From Pseudomonas petrae (GTDB lineage Bacteria > Pseudomonadota > Gammaproteobacteria > Pseudomonadales > Pseudomonadaceae): DNA of 64,000 bases. The notes below the pieces were generated by a model. That model made no database searches. It was not told where the DNA came from and saw only the letters and a list, made by a program, of their open reading frames with translations. Of the stretch, positions 8,885-17,526 are shown piece after piece (position 1 is the first letter of the stretch; every line of letters begins with the position of its first letter). Where the stretch lies: contig NZ_JAKJXE010000005.1 of assembly GCF_021728295.1 (NCBI RefSeq), positions 62,001-126,000 of the forward strand. Direction: 5' to 3'. The position numbers and the translations under genes are program-made.

Positions 8885-10267
8885 ATGCCCAGTCATCTGA
8901 AACGCTCGACCTGCACCCCGACCTGCAAATCGCCCCGAGCCCTTCGTCATGCCAGCGCCCTGAGCCTTGCGGCGCTGGGTTTTGCGAGCTGCGCCCACGC
9001 CGCGCCTGCGTTCGACAGCACGTCGCCGTGGATGCTGGGTGACTGGGGCGGCAAGCGCAGCGAGCTTTCCGAACAGGGCTATGACTTCAAACTCGATTCA
9101 GTCGTCGAAGTAGGCTCCAACCTGCACGGCGGCTACAACCATGACAAGGCCACCCGTTACAGCGACCAGTTCGCCCTCGGCGCGCACATGGACCTACAGA
9201 AGATCCTCGGCTGGCACGACGCCGAATTTCAGCTGACCCTGACCAATCGCAACGGCGACAACATCAGCAATGACCGCGTGGGCGACCCGCGCACCGGCAC
9301 GATTTCGTCGTCCCAGGAAGTCTGGGGCCGAGGCAACGTCACGCGCCTGACCGACCTCTGGTATCAGCAGAAATTTCTCGACCAGAGGCTCAGCGTCAAG
9401 GTCGGCCGGTTCAACGAAGGCGAAGATTTCAACACCTTCCCGTGCGACTTCCAGAACCTGGCGCTGTGCGGCTCGCAGGTCGGCAACTGGGGCGGCGGCA
9501 TCTGGTACAACTGGCCGATCAGCCAGTGGGCGATGCGCGTCAAATACCAGTTGAACCCAGAACTGTTCATGCAGGTCGGCGCGTTCGAACAGAATCCGTC
9601 GAACCTCGAAAACGACAACGCCTTCAAACTCAGCGGCAGCGGCACCAAGGGCGCAGTCCTGCCCGTCGAGGTGGTGTGGTCGCCGAAGGTCAACGGCTTG
9701 CCGGGCGAATACCGCGCCGGTTACTACTACAGCACCGCCGACAGCAGCGACGTTTACAAGGACAGCAACGGTCGATACGCCGCCCAGAGCGGCGATGACT
9801 ACGCCTCTTCGTCCAGCAAACATGGCATGTGGCTGACCTTGCGCCAGCAAGTCACCAGCGAGGCCAGCGACAACAGCCGTGGCCTGAGCCTGTTCGCCAA
9901 CGGCACGCTGCACGACAAGAAAACCAACATGATCGATAACTTCGTTGCCCTCGGCGCGACGTACAAAGGCCCGTTCGACGCGCGCCCCGAGGATGACATT
10001 GGCGTGGGCATCAGCCGCATCCACGTCAACCCGGCGTACCGCAAGAACATCAACCTGCGCAATCAGGCCGAAGGCGTCTCGGACTACAACGACCCGGCGT
10101 TCCTGCCCGTGCAGGACACCGAATACAACGCCGAAATCTACTACGGCGTGCACGTCGCCAACTGGCTGACCGTGCGCCCGAACCTGCAATTCATCCGTCA
10201 TCCGGGCGGCGTGAATCAGGTCGATGACGCACTGGTCGCGGGATTGAAAATCCAGTCCTCGTTCTGA
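8885..10267 (+). CDS. oprB: OprB-type carbohydrate-selective porin
   Basis: A 460-aa outer-membrane beta-barrel of the OprB family, which lets glucose and other sugars into the periplasm. A basic N-terminus and hydrophobic stretch (ASALSLAALGFASCAHA) form a signal peptide, with cleavage probably after AHA. The mature start (STSPWMLGDWGGKRSEL) and the end (PNLQFIRHPGGVNQVDDALVAGLKIQSSF) are family hallmarks; the terminal Phe is the usual outer-membrane sorting signal. It lies 111 bases before the glucose dehydrogenase gene on the same strand, which fits periplasmic glucose oxidation. No Shine-Dalgarno is obvious before ATG 8885. Confidence 0.9.
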   Translation: MPSHLKRSTCTPTCKSPRALRHASALSLAALGFASCAHAAPAFDSTSPWMLGDWGGKRSELSEQGYDFKLDSVVEVGSNLHGGYNHDKATRYSDQFALGAHMDLQKILGWHDAEFQLTLTNRNGDNISNDRVGDPRTGTISSSQEVWGRGNVTRLTDLWYQQKFLDQRLSVKVGRFNEGEDFNTFPCDFQNLALCGSQVGNWGGGIWYNWPISQWAMRVKYQLNPELFMQVGAFEQNPSNLENDNAFKLSGSGTKGAVLPVEVVWSPKVNGLPGEYRAGYYYSTADSSDVYKDSNGRYAAQSGDDYASSSSKHGMWLTLRQQVTSEASDNSRGLSLFANGTLHDKKTNMIDNFVALGATYKGPFDARPEDDIGVGISRIHVNPAYRKNINLRNQAEGVSDYNDPAFLPVQDTEYNAEIYYGVHVANWLTVRPNLQFIRHPGGVNQVDDALVAGLKIQSSF

Positions 10268-10378
10268 TCAGCCACTCGTCCGTCTGCATCCAGGCATCGG
10301 CATTGAAGGCATGACTTACCCGTCGCGCCTTCACGCCAACACGCGTTAACCACCACATCGTTACGGAGTACAACACTT

Positions 10379-12811
10379 ATGAGCACTGAGGGTGCTTTTG
10401 GTAAGGGTCGCCTGCTTCCGAGCTTGCTCGGGCTGGTGATTCTGATAATGGGTCTGGCCTTGCTGGTCGGCGGCATCAAACTGCTGACGCTGGGCGGGTC
10501 GCTTTACTACCTGCTGGCCGGCATCGGCTTCGCCATCACCGGCGTCCTGCTGATGATGGGTCGCAGCGCCGCATTCGGCCTGTACGCACTGGTGTTGTTC
10601 GCCAGTACCGTGTGGGCGCTGTGGGAAGTGGGGCTGGATTGGTGGCAACTGGTGCCGCGTCTGGCACTCTGGTTTGCCCTGGGCATCGTGATGCTGCTGC
10701 CATGGTTCCGTCGTCCGGTCCTGCGTGGCCAGGTCGGCGGTGGCGGTGCTCGCGCATTGGGCGCCGCCGTGATCGTGGCGGGCATCGCTGCGTTGGCCAG
10801 CCAGTTCACCCACCCCGGTGAAATCAAAGGCCAGCTGGACCGCGAAACCGCCGGCACCACCAGCGCCGCGCCGGCCATGCCTGACGGCGACTGGCAGTCC
10901 TACGGGCGCACGGCCTTCGGCGATCGCTACTCGCCGCTGTCGCAGATCACCCCGGACAACGTCAGCAAGCTGGTGCCGGCGTGGACCTATCGCACGGGCG
11001 ACATTCCGGGTCCGAACGATCCGGGTGAGACCACGGCCGAAAACACCCCGCTGAAAGTCAACGGCATGCTCTACGTCTGCACGCCGCACAGCCAGGTCAT
11101 CGCACTGGACCCGGAAACCGGCAAGGAAATCTGGCGTTTCGATCCGAAGATCAGCAGCGGCAAGGCGGCCAACTTCAAGGGTTGGGCGCACATGACCTGC
11201 CGTGGCGTGTCGTATCACGATGACGCCGCCTACGCTGCTACCGCTCCGACCGAGGCTGCCGCCCCTGCGCAAAGCCCGGCCGCTCCGGCGGTTACTGGCG
11301 TAGCCAATAGCTGCCCGCGTCGCATCTTCCTGCCGACCGCCGACACGCGTCTGATCGCACTGAACGCCGACACCGGCAAAATGTGTGAAGACTTCGGCAC
11401 CCACGGTTCGATCGACCTGAGCGCCAACATCGGCGCTTACGCACCGGGCGGTTACTACTCGACATCGCCACCGGCAGTGACCAAAGACCTCGTGGTCATT
11501 GGCGGTCACGTCACCGACAACGTTTCCACCGACGAGCCGTCGGGCGTGATCCGTGCGTTCGACGTGCACACCGGCCGTCTGGTCTGGAACTGGGACAGCG
11601 GCAATCCGGACGACACCACGCCGCTTGCCGAGGGCAAGACCTACACCCGCAACTCGCCCAACATGTGGTCGATGTTCAGCGTCGACGAAAAGCTGGGCAT
11701 GCTTTACCTGCCCATGGGCAACCAGATGCCTGACCAGTGGGGCGGCAACCGCACCGAGGCTTCGGAGAAATTCAGCGCCGGCCTGGTCGCGCTGGACATC
11801 GCCACCGGTCACGTGAAATGGAATTTCCAGTTCACCCACCACGACCTGTGGGACATGGATGTCGGCGGTCAGCCAACGCTCATGGACATGAAAACCGCTG
11901 ACGGCGTGAAGCCTGCTGTTCTGGCCTCGACCAAGCAAGGCAGCATCTATGTGCTGGACCGCAGCAACGGTCAGCCCATCGTGCCGATCAACGAAATCCC
12001 TGTACCCCAGGGCGCTGTTGCCGGCGATCACACGTCGCCTACACAGCCGAAGTCCGACCTGAACTTCATGCCGCCGCCGCTGCAAGAGCGCGACATGTGG
12101 GGCGTGACGCCGTTTGATCAAATGCTCTGCCGGATCGATTTCAAATCGCTGCGCTATGACGGCCCGTTCACCCCGCCGTCGCTGCAAGGCTCGTTGGTGT
12201 ATCCGGGTAACTTTGGCGTGTTCGACTGGGGCGGCATTTCGGTCGACCCTGTGCGTCAGATTGCTTTCGTGAACCCGAGCTACATGGCGTTCCGTTCCAA
12301 ACTGGTACCGGCAGCAGAAGTCGAAGGCGGCCCGGGTCGCAAAAGCGAAACCGAAGGCGTGCAGCCGAACAAGGGCGCGCCTTACGGTGTGATCCTCGAA
12401 GCGCTGTTGTCGCCAATGGGTCTGCCTTGCCAGGCACCCGCGTGGGGTTACGTGGCGGCGGTCGATCTGACCAACCACCAGACCCTCTGGAAGCACAAGA
12501 ACGGCACCGTGCGTGACAGTTCGCCGGTTCCGATCCCGCTGACCATGGGCGTTCCAAGCCTGGGCGGCACGTTCATCACCGCCAGCGGTGTGTCGTTCCT
12601 CAGCGCAACGCTCGACCAGTACCTGCGCGCCTACGACGTTCGTAACGGCAAGCAGTTGTGGGAAGGTCGTCTGCCAGCAGGCGCTCAAACCACGCCGATG
12701 ACGTACACCGGCAAGGACGGCAAGCAATACGTGCTGGTCGTTGCAGGCGGTCACGGTTCGCTGGGCACCAAACAGGGCGACTACGTTATCGCCTACAAAC
12801 TGCCGGATTGA
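10379..12811 (+). CDS. gcd: membrane-bound PQQ-dependent glucose dehydrogenase
   Basis: An 810-aa quinoprotein. The N-terminal ~150 residues hold about five membrane helices (LLPSLLGLVILIMGLALLVGG and following). A periplasmic eight-bladed PQQ propeller follows, starting at DWQSYGRTAFGDRYSPLSQI, with the tryptophan-docking repeats typical of the family. The enzyme oxidises glucose to gluconolactone and passes electrons to ubiquinone. An Ala/Pro-rich loop (TEAAAPAQSPAAPAVTG, near 11250-11300) is inserted in the propeller, a feature of pseudomonad forms. ATG 10379 has GGAG about ten bases upstream. Quinate dehydrogenases are related, but the oprB neighbour favours glucose. Confidence 0.93.
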   Translation: MSTEGAFGKGRLLPSLLGLVILIMGLALLVGGIKLLTLGGSLYYLLAGIGFAITGVLLMMGRSAAFGLYALVLFASTVWALWEVGLDWWQLVPRLALWFALGIVMLLPWFRRPVLRGQVGGGGARALGAAVIVAGIAALASQFTHPGEIKGQLDRETAGTTSAAPAMPDGDWQSYGRTAFGDRYSPLSQITPDNVSKLVPAWTYRTGDIPGPNDPGETTAENTPLKVNGMLYVCTPHSQVIALDPETGKEIWRFDPKISSGKAANFKGWAHMTCRGVSYHDDAAYAATAPTEAAAPAQSPAAPAVTGVANSCPRRIFLPTADTRLIALNADTGKMCEDFGTHGSIDLSANIGAYAPGGYYSTSPPAVTKDLVVIGGHVTDNVSTDEPSGVIRAFDVHTGRLVWNWDSGNPDDTTPLAEGKTYTRNSPNMWSMFSVDEKLGMLYLPMGNQMPDQWGGNRTEASEKFSAGLVALDIATGHVKWNFQFTHHDLWDMDVGGQPTLMDMKTADGVKPAVLASTKQGSIYVLDRSNGQPIVPINEIPVPQGAVAGDHTSPTQPKSDLNFMPPPLQERDMWGVTPFDQMLCRIDFKSLRYDGPFTPPSLQGSLVYPGNFGVFDWGGISVDPVRQIAFVNPSYMAFRSKLVPAAEVEGGPGRKSETEGVQPNKGAPYGVILEALLSPMGLPCQAPAWGYVAAVDLTNHQTLWKHKNGTVRDSSPVPIPLTMGVPSLGGTFITASGVSFLSATLDQYLRAYDVRNGKQLWEGRLPAGAQTTPMTYTGKDGKQYVLVVAGGHGSLGTKQGDYVIAYKLPD

Positions 12812-12843
12812 TCAGCTCACTGATTAGCTTCGTGCAGTAACAG

Positions 12844-12877
12844 AAAAGGGGGTCCCGAAAGGTGACCGCCTTTTTTT
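12844..12877 (+). terminator. rho-independent terminator after gcd
   Basis: AAAGGGGGTC (12845-12854) pairs with GACCGCCTTT (12864-12873) with one mismatch, and a run of seven T follows the stem. It lies 33 bases after the gcd stop codon. Confidence 0.78.
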
Positions 12878-12916
12878 GTGCGCGTTGAACGGACCCCCGG
12901 CGTGAAGCACGAGAGG

Positions 12917-13351
12917 CTATTTCTCGATCACTTCCCCGCGCTGAGGGGCGAGCCGGGCAATGAAGCGGTTCTGCGTCGTGACCGGAATGTGCTGCTCGTT
13001 CATCGCAGCGATAAGGTCCTCGACCAGCGCGTTGAAATCGCTGCGGCTGAGTTTCATGCCCTTGTGCACTTCTTCCAGGGAGTCACCCGTGTACGTGCAC
13101 GGCCCGCCTGCCTCGACGCAGAACCTCTCGACCAGCTTGTCGCGCACCCGGACGATGTCGACCTTGGCGAAGTATTTATAGATGCGGTCATCCTGGGCGA
13201 TGTGCAGCAGCATGCCTTCGACGATTTTCTGGATCCCGGCGCGTTGGCCCAGGTCTTGATAAAGGCTGTCGTCCTTGGCCGGCTGTTGGGCGCACCCCAC
13301 CAGCAGCGACAAACTGAGCCCGACGATCAGCCACAAAGACCGCGGCATCAA
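12917..13351 (-). CDS. group 1 truncated haemoglobin, predicted lipoprotein
   Basis: The first 20 residues form a lipoprotein signal ending in the lipobox LLVGC, so this globin should be lipid-anchored in the envelope, unlike usual cytosolic trHbN. The rest is a 2-on-2 globin: SLYQDLGQRAGIQKIVEGML at the start, FAKVDIVRVRDKLVERFC, and EEVHKGMKLSRSDFNALV, whose His is the expected proximal haem ligand. Two extra cysteines occur in FCVEAGGPC. It is the last gene of a four-gene coupled unit; its ATG overlaps the DUF3034 stop by four bases. Ligand (O2, NO or CO) cannot be told from sequence. Confidence 0.9.
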   Translation of the reverse strand: MMPRSLWLIVGLSLSLLVGCAQQPAKDDSLYQDLGQRAGIQKIVEGMLLHIAQDDRIYKYFAKVDIVRVRDKLVERFCVEAGGPCTYTGDSLEEVHKGMKLSRSDFNALVEDLIAAMNEQHIPVTTQNRFIARLAPQRGEVIEK

Positions 13352-14253
13352 AAACTCCCCTGCACGGAAAGGTACGTGCCGTTCTGGTTGTCCAGCGTGG
13401 CGATTTCACCGAGGTGCGCGTAGGCCAGCACCACGGAAACATGCTTGTTGGGAAACCAGCCGACAAAGAAATCGGCCCAGTCGCTTTCGCCGGCGAACGA
13501 CAGGTTGTCGGGCTTCTCTCGATAGTCCATGCCCACCGCCCAGTGCGGGTTGAACAGGATGGCTGCGCCGCCCTCTTTCAGCACGCTGCGGGTATCGCGC
13601 CGGTCGCCGCCAAAGCCCATCAAACCGGTTTCGTTGGCGCGGCTGTAACGCAAGCCGGCGTTGACCACCACGTTGTAGCCAAAGGCCGCGCCCATGAACA
13701 GGCGGCTCGCCGTGACGTAACCCTCGACGTCCGAATCGCGCTTGGCGCCCACCAGGCTGGGGATGAGGAAATCGTTCTGGTGTTTGTATTCCAGCCCCGC
13801 CGACACCTGCGGCAACTGGTCATAGATCAGGTCGCCAAACAGACGGACCTTCACGCCAAAGATGTCCTGGGTAAGGTTGTCTTCCGGAAGGTTGAGCTTG
13901 CTGACCAGAGACCCGAGATCGAAGCGTTGATGGGCGTAGGAAACCTCCACGCGATTGCCATAGGACGCCGCTGCGCCGACCACATCAAGGGTGTAGTCCG
14001 GCAAGTCGACGTGGGTCGCGAACGCGTTGCCGCCCCACTCGTCCTGCTCGTCATACCCGGCCAGCAGGGCCCAGGGAATGATCCCGCCGCCTGCGCCGCC
14101 TTCGATGCTGCTGGCGCCGCCGGTGGCAATGAGTCGTCCCTGTTCGGCCTCAGCCGCTGGCGCAACCCACGCCGCGCAGGCGCCAACCACACTGGCCAGT
14201 ACCACCGGGTTCAAATACGTCGAAAGGCGTCGTGCCATAAATACATGTGCCAT
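13348..14253 (-). CDS. DUF3034 family exported beta-rich protein
   Basis: A 301-aa protein with a signal peptide (VVLASVVGACAAWVAPAAEA), then GRLIATGGASSIEGGAGGGI and long alternating amphipathic strands to a terminal SVQGSF. The C-terminal aromatic residue and strand pattern suggest an outer-membrane or periplasmic beta-barrel. The function of DUF3034 is unknown. Its ATG overlaps the stop of the upstream GGDEF/EAL gene by one base (TGATG) and its end overlaps the truncated-haemoglobin gene, so it belongs to the same translational unit. Confidence 0.85.
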   Translation of the reverse strand: MAHVFMARRLSTYLNPVVLASVVGACAAWVAPAAEAEQGRLIATGGASSIEGGAGGGIIPWALLAGYDEQDEWGGNAFATHVDLPDYTLDVVGAAASYGNRVEVSYAHQRFDLGSLVSKLNLPEDNLTQDIFGVKVRLFGDLIYDQLPQVSAGLEYKHQNDFLIPSLVGAKRDSDVEGYVTASRLFMGAAFGYNVVVNAGLRYSRANETGLMGFGGDRRDTRSVLKEGGAAILFNPHWAVGMDYREKPDNLSFAGESDWADFFVGWFPNKHVSVVLAYAHLGEIATLDNQNGTYLSVQGSF

Positions 14254-16598
14254 CAGTGCACCGTCATGCCGGGAGGGAGCTGGGATCGGGCAATCCAGGC
14301 TTCGAATGCGATCGCATTCAGCGGCCGGCTGATCAGGTAACCCTGCGCGGTGTCGCAGTGCCAGCGCTCCAGCAAACGCAGGCTGTGTTCGTACTCGACG
14401 CCTTCGGCGACCACCTTCAGGCCCAGGTTGTGGCTCATCTCGATGGTCGAGCGCACGATGACGGCGTCTTCGCTGGTTTCATCCAGGTCGCGCACGAAAG
14501 ACTGATCGATCTTCAATTCCTGCACCGGCAGCCGCTTGAGGTGCGCCAGCGAGGAATAACCGGTGCCGAAATCGTCCACCGACAGGCTGATGCCGAATTC
14601 GCGCAGGCGATTGAGCACTTTCAGCGACTGCTCGGGCTCGCGCATGATCGCGCTTTCGGTGATCTCGAAAATCAACCGTTCAGCGGGCACGCGGTACAGC
14701 TTGAGCAGCGCAGAAACGCGATCAGCCAGATCGTTGCCCAGCAGGTCGTCCGCCGAGATATTCACCGACACCTGCAGAACCAGACCGCGCTGCGCCCACT
14801 CGGCGAGCTGGCGCAGCGCTTCTTCGATCACCCAGTTGGTGAGGATCTGGATGCTGCCGGTGCGCTCTGCCAGCACGATGAACTCGGCAGGCGATACCGA
14901 GCCGAATTGCGGGTGCTGCCAGCGCAGCAAGGCCTCGGCCTGAGTGACCCGGCCGTTGCGAATGTCCAGTTTCGGTTGGTAATGCAGTGAAAGTTCGCCG
15001 TTACGCGCTGCCTGCCGCAAGTCGCGGATCAGACTGATCTGGCGCAGATGAGCCACATCCCGACCGTCCACATAGACCTGCAGACGCCCCGGCAACTGCG
15101 CCGCGTCTTGCCGGGCAATGGACGCACGCCTGAGCAACTCGGTCGCGGAATCGCCATTGGCCGGATAGGCCGCGATGCCGATGCAGGCATCCATCGCGAT
15201 ATCCTGCTCGCCGATGCGTTGCGGCTTGATCAGCAAACCCTGCAACCGGTCAGCCACCGCGACGGCGCTGTCGGTTTCAGCGTTTTGCACCAGCAGCAGA
15301 AATTCGTTATCGGACAGCCGCGCCACCGTATCGCCGGGACGCAGCGGCAATTGCAGTTGCTCGCTGATGATCCGCAGCAGTTGCTCGACCCCCTCGAGAC
15401 CGACGTTGGCGCTGATCGCGCGGAAGTTATCGATGCCCAGGTAAAGCAGCGCCACTGGCCGTTGTGCAACCACCGCGCTGCCAAGGCGCTCCATAACCAA
15501 CGCGCGATTGGGCAGCCCGGTGAGCGGGTCATGCAAGGCGTTGTGCGCCAGTTGCAGCTCACGCTCGGCGATCCCGCTCTGCATCGAATTGATGGCGCTG
15601 GCGAGCAGGCCCAGTTCGTCCCTGCGATCCAGCACCACCGGCGTGGCGTAATCACCTTCGCCAATACGCCGGGCCGCCTGAGCCAGCGCACTCACCGGCC
15701 GCGACAGGGTGCGCGCCAGTAACAACGCGCCGACCAGCGAACTAGCCAACGCCACGACAGTGATCCAGAACAGCGTCCGGTCCAGCGGCGCGAATGCCTG
15801 CATGGCCTGATCCAGCGGGCTCTGCAGCAGGGCCACGACCTCGCTGTCGCTGTTGCTCCCCAGCCGCAGGGTTTTGCTCAGAAAACTCTGGCTCTGATGC
15901 TCGGTCATCTGCATCTCGTCGCTGGGCGGACTCATCATCACCCCGCGCAGGCTGTCAAACAGCGGCGCCGGCTAGGTGCTGATCATCTGACCCGGCTGCT
16001 TTTGCACGATCGACAGAAACGACACCTGCAAACCGCTCAACGAGCGCAGTTCCCGGGCCAGATCACCGTCCATGCTGAAACCCATGACCACGCGGGCGAT
16101 CGGCAGCGGGGCGAGCACGGTGCTTTCCACCAGCAAGTGGGGCTGGCCCTGCAGCGGCACGATCAGCATCGACTGATTCTTGCCCTTGAGCTCACGCAAC
16201 GCCTGAATGTAGGGGAACGGCGAGCCCTCGGGAATCTGCGCGACGGTGCTGGCCATGACCGTGCCGTCCATGCCCAGCAGAAACATGTCATTGGCGTTGA
16301 TTCTGGCGCCGTGATTTAGCAATACCGAACGAATGGTCGCCGAGTCCGCAGACGCCACGGCGTCACGGAAGCCGAAATCGGTAGACAACAATTGCACCGC
16401 GTCGCGCAGCCGCTTGCCGCGCATTTCCAGCAAGCCTTCAAACACCCGGGTGCCGACTTCGAGCTGCGCCTGGGCTTGTTTACGCACGGCGTCCTGGGTC
16501 GCCGCTCTCACCGCAATAAACACAGCGAAGACCACGATCAGCAGCAGCATGATCAACACGCCGGCAATCCGCGCCTGAAAGCTGATGCGCACCTTCAT
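14253..16598 (-). pseudogene. membrane GGDEF/EAL c-di-GMP protein interrupted by an in-frame amber codon
   Basis: Two open segments, 16598-15975 (208 codons) and 15941-14253 (562 codons), are in the same frame and are separated only by TAG at 15972-15974. Joined, they give about 780 residues: a membrane helix (VLIMLLLIVVFAVFIAV), a periplasmic sensor, a second helix, HAMP (SRPVSALAQAARRIGEGDYA), GGDEF and EAL. The GGDEF site reads SDNEF, so cyclase activity is unlikely. The EAL domain keeps EALLRW, VNIS, EITES, DDFGTGYSSL, KIDQSF and AEGVE, so phosphodiesterase activity is likely if made. There is no other damage. ATG 15941 could restart the C-terminal part without the sensor. Sequencing error, recent loss and suppression are all possible. 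Confidence 0.8.
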
Positions 16599-17266
16599 TC
16601 GTGGGCTGCTTTATGAAAGGCATCGCCGAACGCGCTGGACGGCGGCGCGGCGGGGGTGTTATCGGCGCTGGGCTGCACGGCGACGCTGAACCGCTGCTTG
16701 AGGCCGCCGGCCGGAATGTCGATGTCCCCCCCGGACACCGGCAGCATGTCGGCGGCTTGCGGGTGCCAGAGGGTGACCGTGTAGTGACCGACAGGCAGTT
16801 GATCCAGCGTCAGCGTGCCCTTGTCGTTGCTTACGCCGAACCACCCATCGTCGGTGACGTACACGTAACCAATCATGTTGTCGTGCACGTTGCAGCCGAG
16901 CACGACCACGCCCGGCTTGTCGAACAGCACGGGGGCCGACGGGGTACCGCCATACAACCGCAGTTCAAAACGTTTGGGCGTCGAGAACGAGTACACCTGA
17001 TGACGGATTTGATCGCTGTTGGGGAAGCTGATTTCCGTACCGCTGCGCACCGCCAGCACATGGGGGGCAAATTGCACATCGCGTTGGTCCATGTCGGCTT
17101 TCAGCGACCCGGCAGGAGGCGGAGTTGCGCCGCGCAGGGTGAGCACCGCGTCGGGGAGCGGCTTGCCTTGGGCATCGACGAATTCGGCGGTCAAAGTCGC
17201 CGCACTGGCGAGAGTGCCGTGCAGCGCGGTTAAAACGAGCAACAATGCAATTAAAACGTTGCGCAT
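16595..17266 (-). CDS. cupredoxin-like periplasmic protein ('methylamine utilization protein' type)
   Basis: A signal peptide (RNVLIALLLVLTALHGTLASA) is followed by a carboxypeptidase-regulatory-like beta domain and a cupredoxin-type module. The latter has FPNSDQIRHQVYSFS and VVVLGCNVHDNMIGYVYV; the His, Cys and His/Met residues resemble a plastocyanin copper site. Proteins of this type are often labelled methylamine utilization proteins, but no methylamine dehydrogenase genes are nearby, so that name is not a function. ATG 17266 is chosen because it gives a proper signal peptide; the frame is open 47 codons further upstream. It opens the four-gene unit and overlaps the GGDEF/EAL gene by ATGA. 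Confidence 0.8.
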   Translation of the reverse strand: MRNVLIALLLVLTALHGTLASAATLTAEFVDAQGKPLPDAVLTLRGATPPPAGSLKADMDQRDVQFAPHVLAVRSGTEISFPNSDQIRHQVYSFSTPKRFELRLYGGTPSAPVLFDKPGVVVLGCNVHDNMIGYVYVTDDGWFGVSNDKGTLTLDQLPVGHYTVTLWHPQAADMLPVSGGDIDIPAGGLKQRFSVAVQPSADNTPAAPPSSAFGDAFHKAAHE

Positions 17267-17468
17267 AGCGGGTGTTCCAGAACGGCGAGGCCGGCAGAGA
17301 GCCTGCCTTGGCGAAAATTTTAGCGTAGCGCACGGATCGGCCGTCAGCGATATCAAACGGACACCCAATAAAAGCACATAGCCACTACCTATTGGAAGGT
17401 ACGACACTGCGCAACACCATACGTATTTCTATATCGTCTCCCTTAGTCAGTGCTATCGACCGCCGCTA

Positions 17469-17496
17469 TTGAAACCTGAGCCCATCCGCCCCATCT
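17469..17496 (+). promoter_or_regulatory. sigma32-type heat-shock promoter of lon
   Basis: TTGAAA (17469-17474) and CCCCATCT (17489-17496) are separated by exactly 14 bases, matching the sigma32 consensus (CTTGAAA, N13-15, CCCCATNT) closely. The start codon of the Lon gene follows 31 bases after the -10 element. Confidence 0.75.
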
Positions 17497-17526
17497 AAGG
17501 CTCATATCCATTTATGCAGGTGCCCC

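Noticed and set aside
10361..12754. 797-codon open frame on the minus strand opposite gcd
   Set aside because: It is antisense to the PQQ dehydrogenase, with no domain and shadow-type composition.
16595..17407. Upstream extension of the cupredoxin-like gene to 17407
   Set aside because: The extra 47 residues have no homology and would bury the clear signal peptide that begins at 17266.
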